Shown here piece after piece: positions 16,027 through 23,729 of a stretch of 29,479 bases of DNA. Positions within the stretch are counted from its first letter, which is position 1. The number at the start of each line of letters is the position of its first letter. The position numbers and the translations under genes were made by a program. This stretch comes from an uncultured Collinsella sp. (GTDB taxonomy: Bacteria; Actinomycetota; Coriobacteriia; Coriobacteriales; Coriobacteriaceae): contig URGF01000005.1 in the NCBI GenBank assembly GCA_900547285.1, forward strand, positions 1 to 29,479. Direction: 5' to 3'. The notes under the pieces are model-generated. The model made no database searches. It had not been told where the DNA came from and saw nothing but the letters and a program-made list of their open reading frames with translations.

Positions 16027-18030
16027 ATGTCGAAGCAAGCGGTCATTGGAATCTTGGCGCATGTCGATGCTGGCAAGACCACGCTGGCCGAGGCCATGCT
16101 GTTTAACGCGGGCCGCATTCGCAAGCGCGGCCGCGTTGACGATGGCGACTCGCATCTGGATACGAACGAGATTGAGCGTGAGCGCGGCATTACGATCTTC
16201 TCGTCGCAGGCTGTGCTCGACCATGGTGGCACCCACGTTATGCTCGTGGACGCTCCCGGCCATGTCGATTTTTCTGCCGAGGCGGAGCGCACGCTGCGTG
16301 CCCTGGACTACGCGATTCTGGTGGTAGGCGCCAACGATGGCGTACAGGGGCACACCGAAACCCTGTGGCGCCTGCTTGCGCGCTATGACATCCCGACGTT
16401 CATCTTTATCAACAAGATCGATTTGGAGAATCCCGGCCGCGATGTTTTGCTGGCACAGCTTGGGCAGCGTCTTTCCGAGGGCTGCCTGGATGCCAACGAA
16501 CTGCTGGCGGGCGGCACCGTTCAGGAGGATGCTGCTGCGTTAGACGAGGCGGCGCTCGAGGAGTTTCTTGAGGCGGGTGAGCTTTCCTCCGCGACGCTGT
16601 CGCGCATGGTTGCTGAGCGCAAGCTCTTTCCCTGCTTTGCCGGCTCGGCGCTCAAGGACCAAGGTGTGGACGAGCTGTTGGATGGTATATGCGCGCTGAT
16701 GCGCGAACAGGCGTGGCTCCCGGAGTTTGCCGCCCGCGTCTATCGCGTCAGCCGCGGGGACCGCGGCGAGCGCTTGGCTTGGGTTAAAGTGACCGGCGGC
16801 ACGCTGCATGCCAAGCAGGTGATTGGCGGACGTTCCGGTGCCGAGACATGGGAGCAGAAGGTCGATCAGGTACGCATCTATAACGGCGATAAGTATGAGC
16901 TTGCCCAAGAAGTTGCTGCTGGCGGTATTTGTGCCGTGACGGGTCTTGCGCACGTTCGCCCGGGGGACGCCCTGGGCGCGGAGCCCGCGGGCGATGCGCC
17001 CGTCATTGCGCCGGTCCTCACCTATACGGTACTGCCGGGCGAGCACGATGTCCATACGGTGTTCCAAGCGCTGACCGAGCTTGCCGATGAGGACCCCATG
17101 CTCGGCGTAAGCTGGAACACGCATCTTGAGCAGATTCATCTGCAGTTGATGGGTGCGGTGCAGCTCGAGGTCGTGCAGCGGGTGTTGGCCGATCGCTTTG
17201 GCCTTTCGGTTTCGTTTGAGTCTGGCGGCATCCTCTATAAGGAGACTATTTCGCAGTCGGTCGAGGGCGTGGGTCACTTTGAGCCACTGCGCCACTATGC
17301 CGAGGTACATTTGCGCCTGGAGCCGTTGCCAGCGGGTTCGGGCGTGCAGTTTGGCACCGTGGCCTCGACCGACGAGCTCGATCTTAACTGGCAGCGTTTG
17401 GCGCTCACCAACGCCATGGAGCGCGATCACCTGGGCGTGCTGACCGGCTCTCCCATCACCGATATTCGCATTACGTTCACGGGCGGTCGTGCGCATGCCA
17501 AGCACACCGAGGGCGGCGATTTTCGTCAGGCAACGTACCGCGCGATTCGCCAGGGCTTGATGCAGGCGCGTGAGGCCGGCGCGGCGGTGCTGTTGGAGCC
17601 GTGGTATCGCTTTGAGCTCGAGGTACCGGGGGAGTGCGTGGGTCGGGCGCTCTCGGATGCCACGCGCATGGGTGCCGAGTACGAGCCGCCGACGATGGCA
17701 GGAGACCGGGCGAAGCTTGTGGGTCGCGTGCCAGCATCCGAGGTGCAGGATTACGCGCTGGAGGTGGTTGCCTACACGAGCGGTCGCGGTCATCTATACC
17801 TGGAGTTCGCCGGCTATGCGGCTTGCCATGATGCCGAGCGCGTCATCGAGACGGCCGCCTATGGGCCCGAGGCCGATCTGCCCAACACGCCCGATTCGGT
17901 CTTTTGCTCTCACGGCGCCGGTTACACGGTCAAATGGTACGACGTACCCGCCGCGGCGCACGTAAAGGTCGATCCCGCCACCTTCCGCCCCTGGCGAGCA
18001 GCAGGCGCCGAGTTTTTCGGCCACATGTGA
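16027..18030 (+). CDS. Tet(M)-like translation factor GTPase
   Basis: A 667-aa EF-G-like GTPase close in layout to tetracycline ribosomal protection proteins (Tet(M) is 639 aa). The G motifs are AHVDAGKTT (11-19), RGITI (53-57), DAPGHVDF (75-82) and NKID (129-132). Domains II to V follow, including the Tet-like segment GRVPASEVQDYALEVVAYTSG. The tail ends with FCSHGAGY plus about 30 residues that Tet(M) lacks. It may remove a drug or relieve stalled ribosomes; resistance is not proven. The ATG at 16027 has GAGGAG upstream. Its last codons, ATG TGA, fall inside a palindromic repeat. Confidence 0.8.
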   Translation: MSKQAVIGILAHVDAGKTTLAEAMLFNAGRIRKRGRVDDGDSHLDTNEIERERGITIFSSQAVLDHGGTHVMLVDAPGHVDFSAEAERTLRALDYAILVVGANDGVQGHTETLWRLLARYDIPTFIFINKIDLENPGRDVLLAQLGQRLSEGCLDANELLAGGTVQEDAAALDEAALEEFLEAGELSSATLSRMVAERKLFPCFAGSALKDQGVDELLDGICALMREQAWLPEFAARVYRVSRGDRGERLAWVKVTGGTLHAKQVIGGRSGAETWEQKVDQVRIYNGDKYELAQEVAAGGICAVTGLAHVRPGDALGAEPAGDAPVIAPVLTYTVLPGEHDVHTVFQALTELADEDPMLGVSWNTHLEQIHLQLMGAVQLEVVQRVLADRFGLSVSFESGGILYKETISQSVEGVGHFEPLRHYAEVHLRLEPLPAGSGVQFGTVASTDELDLNWQRLALTNAMERDHLGVLTGSPITDIRITFTGGRAHAKHTEGGDFRQATYRAIRQGLMQAREAGAAVLLEPWYRFELEVPGECVGRALSDATRMGAEYEPPTMAGDRAKLVGRVPASEVQDYALEVVAYTSGRGHLYLEFAGYAACHDAERVIETAAYGPEADLPNTPDSVFCSHGAGYTVKWYDVPAAAHVKVDPATFRPWRAAGAEFFGHM

Positions 18031-18056
18031 CAAAGGGACAGCTCCTTTGTCACATG
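18024..18056. repeat. 33-bp palindrome, copy 1
   Basis: CATGTGACAAAGG (18024-18036) pairs with CCTTTGTCACATG (18044-18056). It overlaps the last Met codon and TGA stop of the Tet(M)-like gene. As a hairpin it may end or stabilise that transcript. Copies 2 and 3 lie at 21752 and 23009. Confidence 0.85.
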
Positions 18057-18060
18057 CTAT

Positions 18061-18090
18061 TGGTATAACTCGGTATAAGTTGGTATAACT
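18061..18090 (+). promoter_or_regulatory. Three 10-bp direct repeats (YGGTATAAST) in the ATPase promoter
   Basis: TGGTATAACT, CGGTATAAGT and TGGTATAACT lie head to tail at an exact 10-base period. TTGGTA and TATAAC within them sit 18 bases apart and could be the -35 and -10 boxes, so any protein bound here would sit on the promoter. A nearby TGGTA-N7-TACCA adds symmetry. Confidence 0.6.
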
Positions 18091-18123
18091 ATTACCAGGG
18101 TTTGCCAATCCGAGGAGGCCGAC

Positions 18124-19242
18124 ATGAATCCAAATCCCTTTAAACCCACGGCTGGCAAGCGGCCTCCGATACTCATCGGCCGCGAGTCGGTCATCGAAGA
18201 TTTCGAGGAAGGGCTCGATAACGGCGCCGGAGCGCCGGGTAGACTCATGCTCATTACGGGAAACCGCGGCTGTGGCAAGACGGTTCTCCTACGGGAACTG
18301 CAACGTCTAGCCAATGAGCGCGGATGGGCGGTTGTCTCCGATTCCGCTTCGCTTGGCTTATGCGACCGCTTGGCCGACGCGCTTCGCTCGAATAAACCCG
18401 TTGTGACGTCAATGGAGTTCGGTCCGTCGTTTGACCGGATGTCGGTCGAGGCGGCGCGGGCAAAGGGCGAGACGTTGCGAGGGCTGGTCAACGAGCGCCT
18501 CAAGAGGCTCGGTCCAGGCAAGGGCATACTGTTTGCGATTGACGAGGCGCAATCTGCGTCTATCGAGGAACTAGCGGCTCTTGCCGTTCTCTATCAGCAG
18601 GTGCTCGGAGACCAGGATGCCACGGGCTTGTCCGATAGCGACCAGCGCGGTCTTGCGCTGGCGTTCGCCGGCTTACCCAGTATGGTTGACGATCTGCTCG
18701 AAGAGCCGAGCGTGACATTTTTGCGGCGTGCCCAGCAGCGTACGTTGGGGGCGATCTCTTTGCCCAAGGTACGCGATTCGTATATCCAGACGGTCAAAGA
18801 CGCTGGTCTTTACGTTGACGCGGAGACGGCGGACCTTGCGGCACACAAGAGCATGGGGCATCCATATATGGTTCAGCTGGTGGGCTATTACATGTGGCGG
18901 TCTGCTGTTCGACGCGGCTCGCAGGTCATCGAAAGGCGCGATGTCGAGGATGGCCATGCGGATGCCGTCTCCGAGTTCTACGAAGCGGTTGACGCGCCCC
19001 TGTATTACGGGCTGCGCAGTCCACAGCGCCTTTTTATCGAGGCTATGGCGGTTGACGAGAACAAACCGACGCGCATGGCGGATATCATTGAGCGTTGTGA
19101 TCGTACCCAGAGCTGGGCGAGTAAATATCGCGCAAGCCTGATTCGCGAGCGCGTCATCGAGGCTGCCGGATACGGCCTCGTCCGGTTTACCGTGCCCATG
19201 CTGGGCGCGTACGTTCGCGATCGAGTTTTATGGCATGAGTAG
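18124..19242 (+). CDS. AAA-family ATPase with C-terminal winged helix (copy A)
   Basis: A 372-aa P-loop ATPase. Walker A is GNRGCGKT (46-53) and Walker B is ILFAIDEAQ (about 135-143). The AGLPSMVDDLL and FLRRAQQ-LG blocks follow, and the last 70 residues look like a winged helix. The N-terminal NPFKP and GRE pattern recalls Orc1/Cdc6-type AAA_16 ATPases, which suggests DNA binding; the job is unknown. AGGAGG precedes the ATG. The UvrA-like gene overlaps its last eight bases, so the two are probably translationally coupled. A related gene lies at 21790-22890 on the other strand. Confidence 0.85.
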   Translation: MNPNPFKPTAGKRPPILIGRESVIEDFEEGLDNGAGAPGRLMLITGNRGCGKTVLLRELQRLANERGWAVVSDSASLGLCDRLADALRSNKPVVTSMEFGPSFDRMSVEAARAKGETLRGLVNERLKRLGPGKGILFAIDEAQSASIEELAALAVLYQQVLGDQDATGLSDSDQRGLALAFAGLPSMVDDLLEEPSVTFLRRAQQRTLGAISLPKVRDSYIQTVKDAGLYVDAETADLAAHKSMGHPYMVQLVGYYMWRSAVRRGSQVIERRDVEDGHADAVSEFYEAVDAPLYYGLRSPQRLFIEAMAVDENKPTRMADIIERCDRTQSWASKYRASLIRERVIEAAGYGLVRFTVPMLGAYVRDRVLWHE

Positions 19243-21748
19243 GGTGATAAAGGTGACGGAACAGAAGATGAGCCCGCAGGCTATCGAGGTGCGTGGCGCG
19301 CGCGTCCATAACCTTAAGGGCATCGATATCGATATTCCGCTGGGAAAGCTTGTGGGCATTGCCGGCGTGTCGGGTTCGGGCAAGAGTTCGCTGGCGCTGG
19401 GGGTTCTTTATGCCGAGGGCTCGCGCCGTTACCTGGAGGCGCTCAGCACCTATACCCGCCGTCGCCTGACGCAGGCCGAGCACGCTCAGGTGGATGAGGT
19501 ATTGCACGTGCCGGCGGCACTCGCATTGCATCAGCGCCCCAGCGTGCCGGGCGTGCGGTCCACTTTTGGCACCATGACTGAACTCAACAATAGCCTGCGT
19601 CTGCTCTTTAGCCGTTGCGCCCATCATGTGTGCCCGCATTGCGGGGCGCGTGTGGAGCCGAGCCTTAACGTTGCCGCAGGCCTGTCGCTCGCGTGCCCTG
19701 CATGCGGTCGTGAGTTCTACGCGCCGAGCGCCGAGGACCTTGCGTTTAACAGCGGCGGTGCGTGTCCCACCTGCGGCGGCACCGGTGTCATGCGCGAGGT
19801 GGACGAGGCGAGCTTGGTACCCGACGAGTCAAAGACTATCAACGAGGGCGCGGTGCTTCCTTGGGGCACGCTCATGTGGGATCTGATGAAGCAGGTGGCC
19901 GGCGAGATGGGCGTGCACACCGACGTGCCGTTTAACCAGCTCACGCCTCAAGAGCGCGACATCGTGTTTCATGGTCCGGCGGTTAAGAAGCACATTCTCT
20001 ACGTCCCCAAAAACGGCGAGGGCGCCACGCCGCTCGACTTTACCTATTACAACGCCGTCTATACCGTCGAGAATGCGCTCGCCAAGGTCAAGGACGATAA
20101 GGGCTTAAAACGCGTTGCGCGCTTTTTGCGCGAGGGCCCATGCCGCGATTGCGGCGGCACGCGTCTCTCCGAGGCTGCGCGCCAGCCCCAGGTGCGCGGT
20201 ATCAATCTGGCGCAGGCGGCGGCTATGACGCTAGGCGAGGCGATTGAGTGGGTGCGCGGGGTGCCCGCATTCTTGCCGCCCGAGATGCGGCCCATGGCGA
20301 CGGATATCTGCGATTCGTTTTTGAGCGCGGCCCGTCGTCTGGTCGACTTGGGTCTCGATTACCTTTCACTCGACCGCGCCGGCGCCACGCTTTCCACGGG
20401 TGAGCGCCAACGCGTGCAGCTTGCTCGCGTGGTGCGTAACCGATCGACAGGCGTGCTTTATGTGCTGGACGAGCCTTCGATCGGCTTGCATCCTGCCAAT
20501 GTCGACGGCCTGGTAGGCGTGATGCGAGATCTGGTGGATGACGGCAACACCGTGGTTGTTGTCGACCACGATACGCGCGTACTGGCGGATGCCGACTATC
20601 TGGTCGAGATGGGTCCCGTTGCCGGAGCAGGCGGCGGCAATGTGATCGCCGCTGGTACGGTAGACGAGGTCGAGCGATCGCAGGGCAGTCGCATCGCGCC
20701 GTTTTTGCGCTCAGAGTCCAAGCGCTTGCGTCCGCAGGTGACTGACGACGACATGTTCGACCAGGGACATATCCGCATGGCAACCGATACCATCCACACC
20801 GTCAAGCCGCTCGAAGTCGATATCCCGCGCGGTCGCCTTGTCGCGGTGACGGGCGTTTCGGGTTCGGGCAAGACGACATTGGTGCTCGAGACGCTCATTC
20901 CGGCACTCAAGGCGCAGGCAGCCGGCGAGCGCCTGCCAAGACACGTGCGTTGGGTCGATGCCGAGGGCATTAGCCGCGCAAATCTGATTGACGCTACGCC
21001 CATCGGCGCCAACGTGCGCTCGACGGTGGCAACCTATGCCGACATCCATGACGAGCTGCGTCGCGCCTTCGCCCGTACGCCCGAGGCCAAGGCGGCCGGC
21101 TACAAGGCGGGTGCCTTTAGCTACAACACCGGCGCCTTGCGCTGCCCTACGTGCGACGGCACGGGCTCGATATCGCTCGACGTGCAGTTTTTGCCCGATG
21201 TCGAGATCGTCTGCCCGGCATGTCGCGGCTCACGTTATGCAGACGCTGCTTCGCATATCCATCGTGAGGGCAAGGACGGGAGCTTGCTGACGTTGCCGCA
21301 GCTCATGGATATGAGTGTGGATGAGGCGCTCGACGCCACACTGGGGCTCAAGAAGGTTCAGGCGCGCTTGCAGACCTTGCACGACCTGGGTTTGGGCTAT
21401 CTCACGCTCGGTGAGCCCACGCCGGCGCTTTCGGGCGGAGAGGCACAGCGCCTTAAGCTCGCGAGCGAGATGGGCCGTGTTCAGGATGATGCCGTATTCG
21501 TGTTCGACGAGCCCACGATCGGACTACATCCGCTCGATGTTCAGCTACTGCTGAGTGTGTTCGACGGCCTTGTTGCCAAGGGCGCCACGGTTATCGTGAT
21601 CGAACACGATCTCGACCTTATCCGCAATGCCGATTACGTGATCGACATGGGCCCGGGCGGTGGCGACGCGGGCGGGCAAATCGTCTGCGCCGGCACGCCG
21701 GGCGACATCGCGGCCTGCCCCGCAAGCATCACCGGTCGCTACCTATAG
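19235..21748 (+). CDS. UvrA paralogue lacking the UvrB-binding domain (UvrA2-like)
   Basis: An 837-aa tandem ABC ATPase of the UvrA family. Walker A sequences are GVSGSGKSS (44-52) and, in the second half, GVSGSGKTT. Walker B sequences are VLYVLDEPSIGLHP and FVFDEPTIGLHP. Zinc cysteines include C133, C136, C154 and C157, and a later CPTC-CPAC pair. The roughly 100-residue UvrB-binding region of standard UvrA (about 940 aa) is absent between the LLFSR block and the first zinc site. The first signature is LSTGERQR, not LSGGE; the second, LSGGEAQR, is intact. Such paralogues bind damaged DNA or drugs but cannot recruit UvrB in the usual way. An alternative start is ATG 19268. Confidence 0.88.
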   Translation: MSRVIKVTEQKMSPQAIEVRGARVHNLKGIDIDIPLGKLVGIAGVSGSGKSSLALGVLYAEGSRRYLEALSTYTRRRLTQAEHAQVDEVLHVPAALALHQRPSVPGVRSTFGTMTELNNSLRLLFSRCAHHVCPHCGARVEPSLNVAAGLSLACPACGREFYAPSAEDLAFNSGGACPTCGGTGVMREVDEASLVPDESKTINEGAVLPWGTLMWDLMKQVAGEMGVHTDVPFNQLTPQERDIVFHGPAVKKHILYVPKNGEGATPLDFTYYNAVYTVENALAKVKDDKGLKRVARFLREGPCRDCGGTRLSEAARQPQVRGINLAQAAAMTLGEAIEWVRGVPAFLPPEMRPMATDICDSFLSAARRLVDLGLDYLSLDRAGATLSTGERQRVQLARVVRNRSTGVLYVLDEPSIGLHPANVDGLVGVMRDLVDDGNTVVVVDHDTRVLADADYLVEMGPVAGAGGGNVIAAGTVDEVERSQGSRIAPFLRSESKRLRPQVTDDDMFDQGHIRMATDTIHTVKPLEVDIPRGRLVAVTGVSGSGKTTLVLETLIPALKAQAAGERLPRHVRWVDAEGISRANLIDATPIGANVRSTVATYADIHDELRRAFARTPEAKAAGYKAGAFSYNTGALRCPTCDGTGSISLDVQFLPDVEIVCPACRGSRYADAASHIHREGKDGSLLTLPQLMDMSVDEALDATLGLKKVQARLQTLHDLGLGYLTLGEPTPALSGGEAQRLKLASEMGRVQDDAVFVFDEPTIGLHPLDVQLLLSVFDGLVAKGATVIVIEHDLDLIRNADYVIDMGPGGGDAGGQIVCAGTPGDIAACPASITGRYL

Positions 21749-21751
21749 CCG

Positions 21752-21784
21752 AATGTGATAAAGGGACTGCCTCTTTGTCACATT
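21752..21784. repeat. 33-bp palindrome, copy 2
   Basis: AATGTGATAAAG (21752-21763) pairs with CTTTGTCACATT (21773-21784). It lies between the stops of the UvrA-like gene and the convergent ATPase copy B, and may act as a shared terminator or boundary. It is the least perfect of the three copies. Confidence 0.85.
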
Positions 21785-21789
21785 GATTT

Positions 21790-22890
21790 CTATTTCACGC
21801 ATTGAGCCGCGAGATAGTCGCGGAAGAATGGCAATTCAAATGCGACGAGCCCTCGTCCTCGTTCTCCAATGATGCCGGCATCTATCATGCGGCGTCGGTA
21901 GCGGGAGACCTGCTGCGGCGAACGCTTAAGGCGCTCGACAAGGTCGGCGGTGGTGGACTCTTCCTCGTCATCGAGCATGGCGATGAGGAATCGCTTGTCC
22001 TCTGCAGTGAGTTCCCGATAGGTTGCCGCGAGGATTCGGTCGTCCATCTCGTCGCGCGCGATTTTGATTCCCAGGTCAAAGTCGCGTGACGAGATTTCCT
22101 TCGAATCGCTTGTGAGATCCCAGGCACGGTAGCCTACGAGTTGCAATAGGAAGGGAAAACCAGAGATCGAGCGAACGGCTCTATCGATTCCCTCGGCATC
22201 TGCTAGGCGATCGTTTTCCTGGATTGTGCGAATCAAGGCCTCGCGTACGTCATAGTCGGCAATGCGACCCAGATGATATTGTTGGGCGCGGCGAAGGAAC
22301 GAGACCGTCTTGTGGTTCAGTAGCGTCGATACGTTGTTGGGAAGTCCCGCCATGAGCAGGGCGACGCGTTTCCCATCGGTCACAAAGTGCTGATACGTCG
22401 CTGCGAGCTGGATCATCTCGTCGAGTGTCGGGTCCACCTCGTCAACCGTGACAAGCAGACCGGTGCCCGCCTCGTTGAGCCGGTCGATGATGTCGCTCAT
22501 GCGGTAACGCCAGGTTGAGGCATCGTGAACGCGACTGACCTCGATGCTGCCGAGCGGTGCAATTCCGAGACCGGTGACTTCGAAGTGGTTGGACGAGTCG
22601 ATGAGATGGGCTGCGGCACGTTTCGCCCCGAACTCGATTTCCTCAAGCATTCCCGGGAGCGCGGTCGTCTTTACGGCAATCCAGCCGTGGGATTCCGCCC
22701 TTGTCGCGAGCGACGACATGAGAGCGGTTTTACCGGTTCCACGCGCGCCTGAGAAGATCGAGGTCAATTCTGGGCGCCTGCGCTGGCTCAAGAAGGCACG
22801 GTCCAAATCCTGAATAATCTGTTGTCTGCCAGCGAGATGGGCAGGAACCTCACCAAAACTGGGGGTAAACGGGTTCTCGAGATATTCCAC
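21790..22890 (-). CDS. AAA-family ATPase with C-terminal winged helix (copy B)
   Basis: A 366-aa P-loop ATPase related to copy A. Walker A is GARGTGKT (48-55) and Walker B is LLVTVDEVD (about 145-153). It shares AGLPNNVSTLL, SFLRRAQQYHLG and GFPFLLQLVGYRAW with copy A, and ends with a winged-helix-like segment (SPQQVSRYRRRMIDAG). The start is GTG at 22890, with AAAGGAGAG upstream. It is convergent with the UvrA-like gene. The gene and its promoter lie between palindrome copies 2 and 3. The function is unknown. Confidence 0.83.
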   Translation of the reverse strand: MEYLENPFTPSFGEVPAHLAGRQQIIQDLDRAFLSQRRRPELTSIFSGARGTGKTALMSSLATRAESHGWIAVKTTALPGMLEEIEFGAKRAAAHLIDSSNHFEVTGLGIAPLGSIEVSRVHDASTWRYRMSDIIDRLNEAGTGLLVTVDEVDPTLDEMIQLAATYQHFVTDGKRVALLMAGLPNNVSTLLNHKTVSFLRRAQQYHLGRIADYDVREALIRTIQENDRLADAEGIDRAVRSISGFPFLLQLVGYRAWDLTSDSKEISSRDFDLGIKIARDEMDDRILAATYRELTAEDKRFLIAMLDDEEESTTADLVERLKRSPQQVSRYRRRMIDAGIIGERGRGLVAFELPFFRDYLAAQCVK

Positions 22891-22917
22891 AAGGCTCTCC
22901 TTTCACACCGCCGTTTA

Positions 22918-22941
22918 ACTTCATTTTACTTTAGTTAATTC
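22918..22941 (-). promoter_or_regulatory. Inverted repeat upstream of ATPase copy B
   Basis: On the minus strand, TTAACT and AGTTAA flank an AT-rich 12-base gap, about 30 bases before the GTG start. It could be an operator. It differs from the GGTATAA repeats in front of copy A. Confidence 0.35.
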
Positions 22942-23008
22942 TGATTAAAAGTGAGGGCTCTCTATCTAGAGCATCAATTAGGCGTGTGTGCCGTCGGCGT
23001 GGCGCTCG

Positions 23009-23041
23009 AATGTGACAAAGGGACAGTCCCTTTGTCACATT
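23009..23041. repeat. 33-bp palindrome, copy 3 (near-perfect)
   Basis: AATGTGACAAAGGGAC (23009-23024) and GTCCCTTTGTCACATT (23026-23041) are perfect complements around one base. Read on the minus strand, its ATG TGA forms the last Met codon and stop of trmL. Confidence 0.92.
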
Positions 23042-23634
23042 CCCGGAAAGCCTGTTTGGCGCAGGGCTTCGTAGAGGACGATGGCGGCGCTGTTGGAGAG
23101 GTTGAGTGCGCTGATGCGGTAGTCGTCCGGGTTGACGAAGTTGCCGCAGATGTCCTGTTGAAGGATAGCCTCGTGGCTGTCCTCGGTATGTCCGAGCGAT
23201 TCCTCGTGGGCTTCCCAAGCCTCGGCGTTATCGAGTGAGTCGCAATCGCGCAGCATGGGGATGCGCTCGCAACGCTCGGGCGCCGCGGCAAGCAGTGGCT
23301 CGGGAATGCCCGAGCTCTCGCTGCCAAAGACCAAGTAGTCGCCATCGCGGTAGGTACTCTGCGCATAGGTTCTGCGCGCCTTTTTGGTCAGCAGATGCAG
23401 GCGCTCGTCGGCAGGGGAGAGGCCGTTGCGCGCAAGGAAATCCTCCCAGCCGGCATAGGTCGTCACGTCCAAGTTTTGCCAGTAGCCCAGTCCGGCACGA
23501 CGCACCGTCTTGTCGTCGAGCGAAAACCCCAGCGGCTCCACCAGATGCAGACGGGCGCCGGTGACCACGCAGGTACGGCCGATATTGCCTGTATTGGCCG
23601 GAATTTCGGGTGCATACAGCACGATATTGAACAT
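23035..23634 (-). CDS. trmL: tRNA (cytidine34-2'-O)-methyltransferase
   Basis: A 199-aa SPOUT methyltransferase that methylates the wobble base of tRNA-Leu. The N-terminal MFNIVLYAPEIPANTGNIGR block and the GSESSGIPE loop (104-112) are typical, as is the C-terminal knot LNLSNSAAIVLYEALRQ. TrmL proteins are usually about 155 aa; here roughly 45 residues (about 128-174), rich in Asp, Glu and His, are inserted between RIPM and the SALNLSN knot. AAGGAG precedes the ATG at 23634. The stop is formed inside palindrome copy 3. Confidence 0.92.
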   Translation of the reverse strand: MFNIVLYAPEIPANTGNIGRTCVVTGARLHLVEPLGFSLDDKTVRRAGLGYWQNLDVTTYAGWEDFLARNGLSPADERLHLLTKKARRTYAQSTYRDGDYLVFGSESSGIPEPLLAAAPERCERIPMLRDCDSLDNAEAWEAHEESLGHTEDSHEAILQQDICGNFVNPDDYRISALNLSNSAAIVLYEALRQTGFPGM

Positions 23635-23657
23635 GAATCTCCTTGGCTCAGAACGAA

Positions 23658-23690
23658 AAACCACCACGAAGGGCACCTTCGTGGTGGTTT
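23658..23690 (-). terminator. Rho-independent terminator of the G3E GTPase gene
   Basis: AAACCACCACGAAGG (23658-23672) pairs perfectly with CCTTCGTGGTGGTTT (23676-23690) around three bases. On the minus strand it ends in a T-run. It lies 39 bases past the GTPase stop and just before the trmL start. Confidence 0.85.
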
Positions 23691-23729
23691 GGCGGTTGCG
23701 TAGGCGGAAAAATGCCCGCTTGGATAAAC

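Noticed and set aside
16540..17793. A 417-codon minus-strand frame inside the Tet(M)-like gene
   Set aside because: It lies opposite a gene with strong motifs and has no family features.
16027..18030. An acquired tetracycline resistance element
   Set aside because: There are no conjugation or mobilisation genes, and the base and codon use resemble the neighbours; it is treated as a resident gene of uncertain role.
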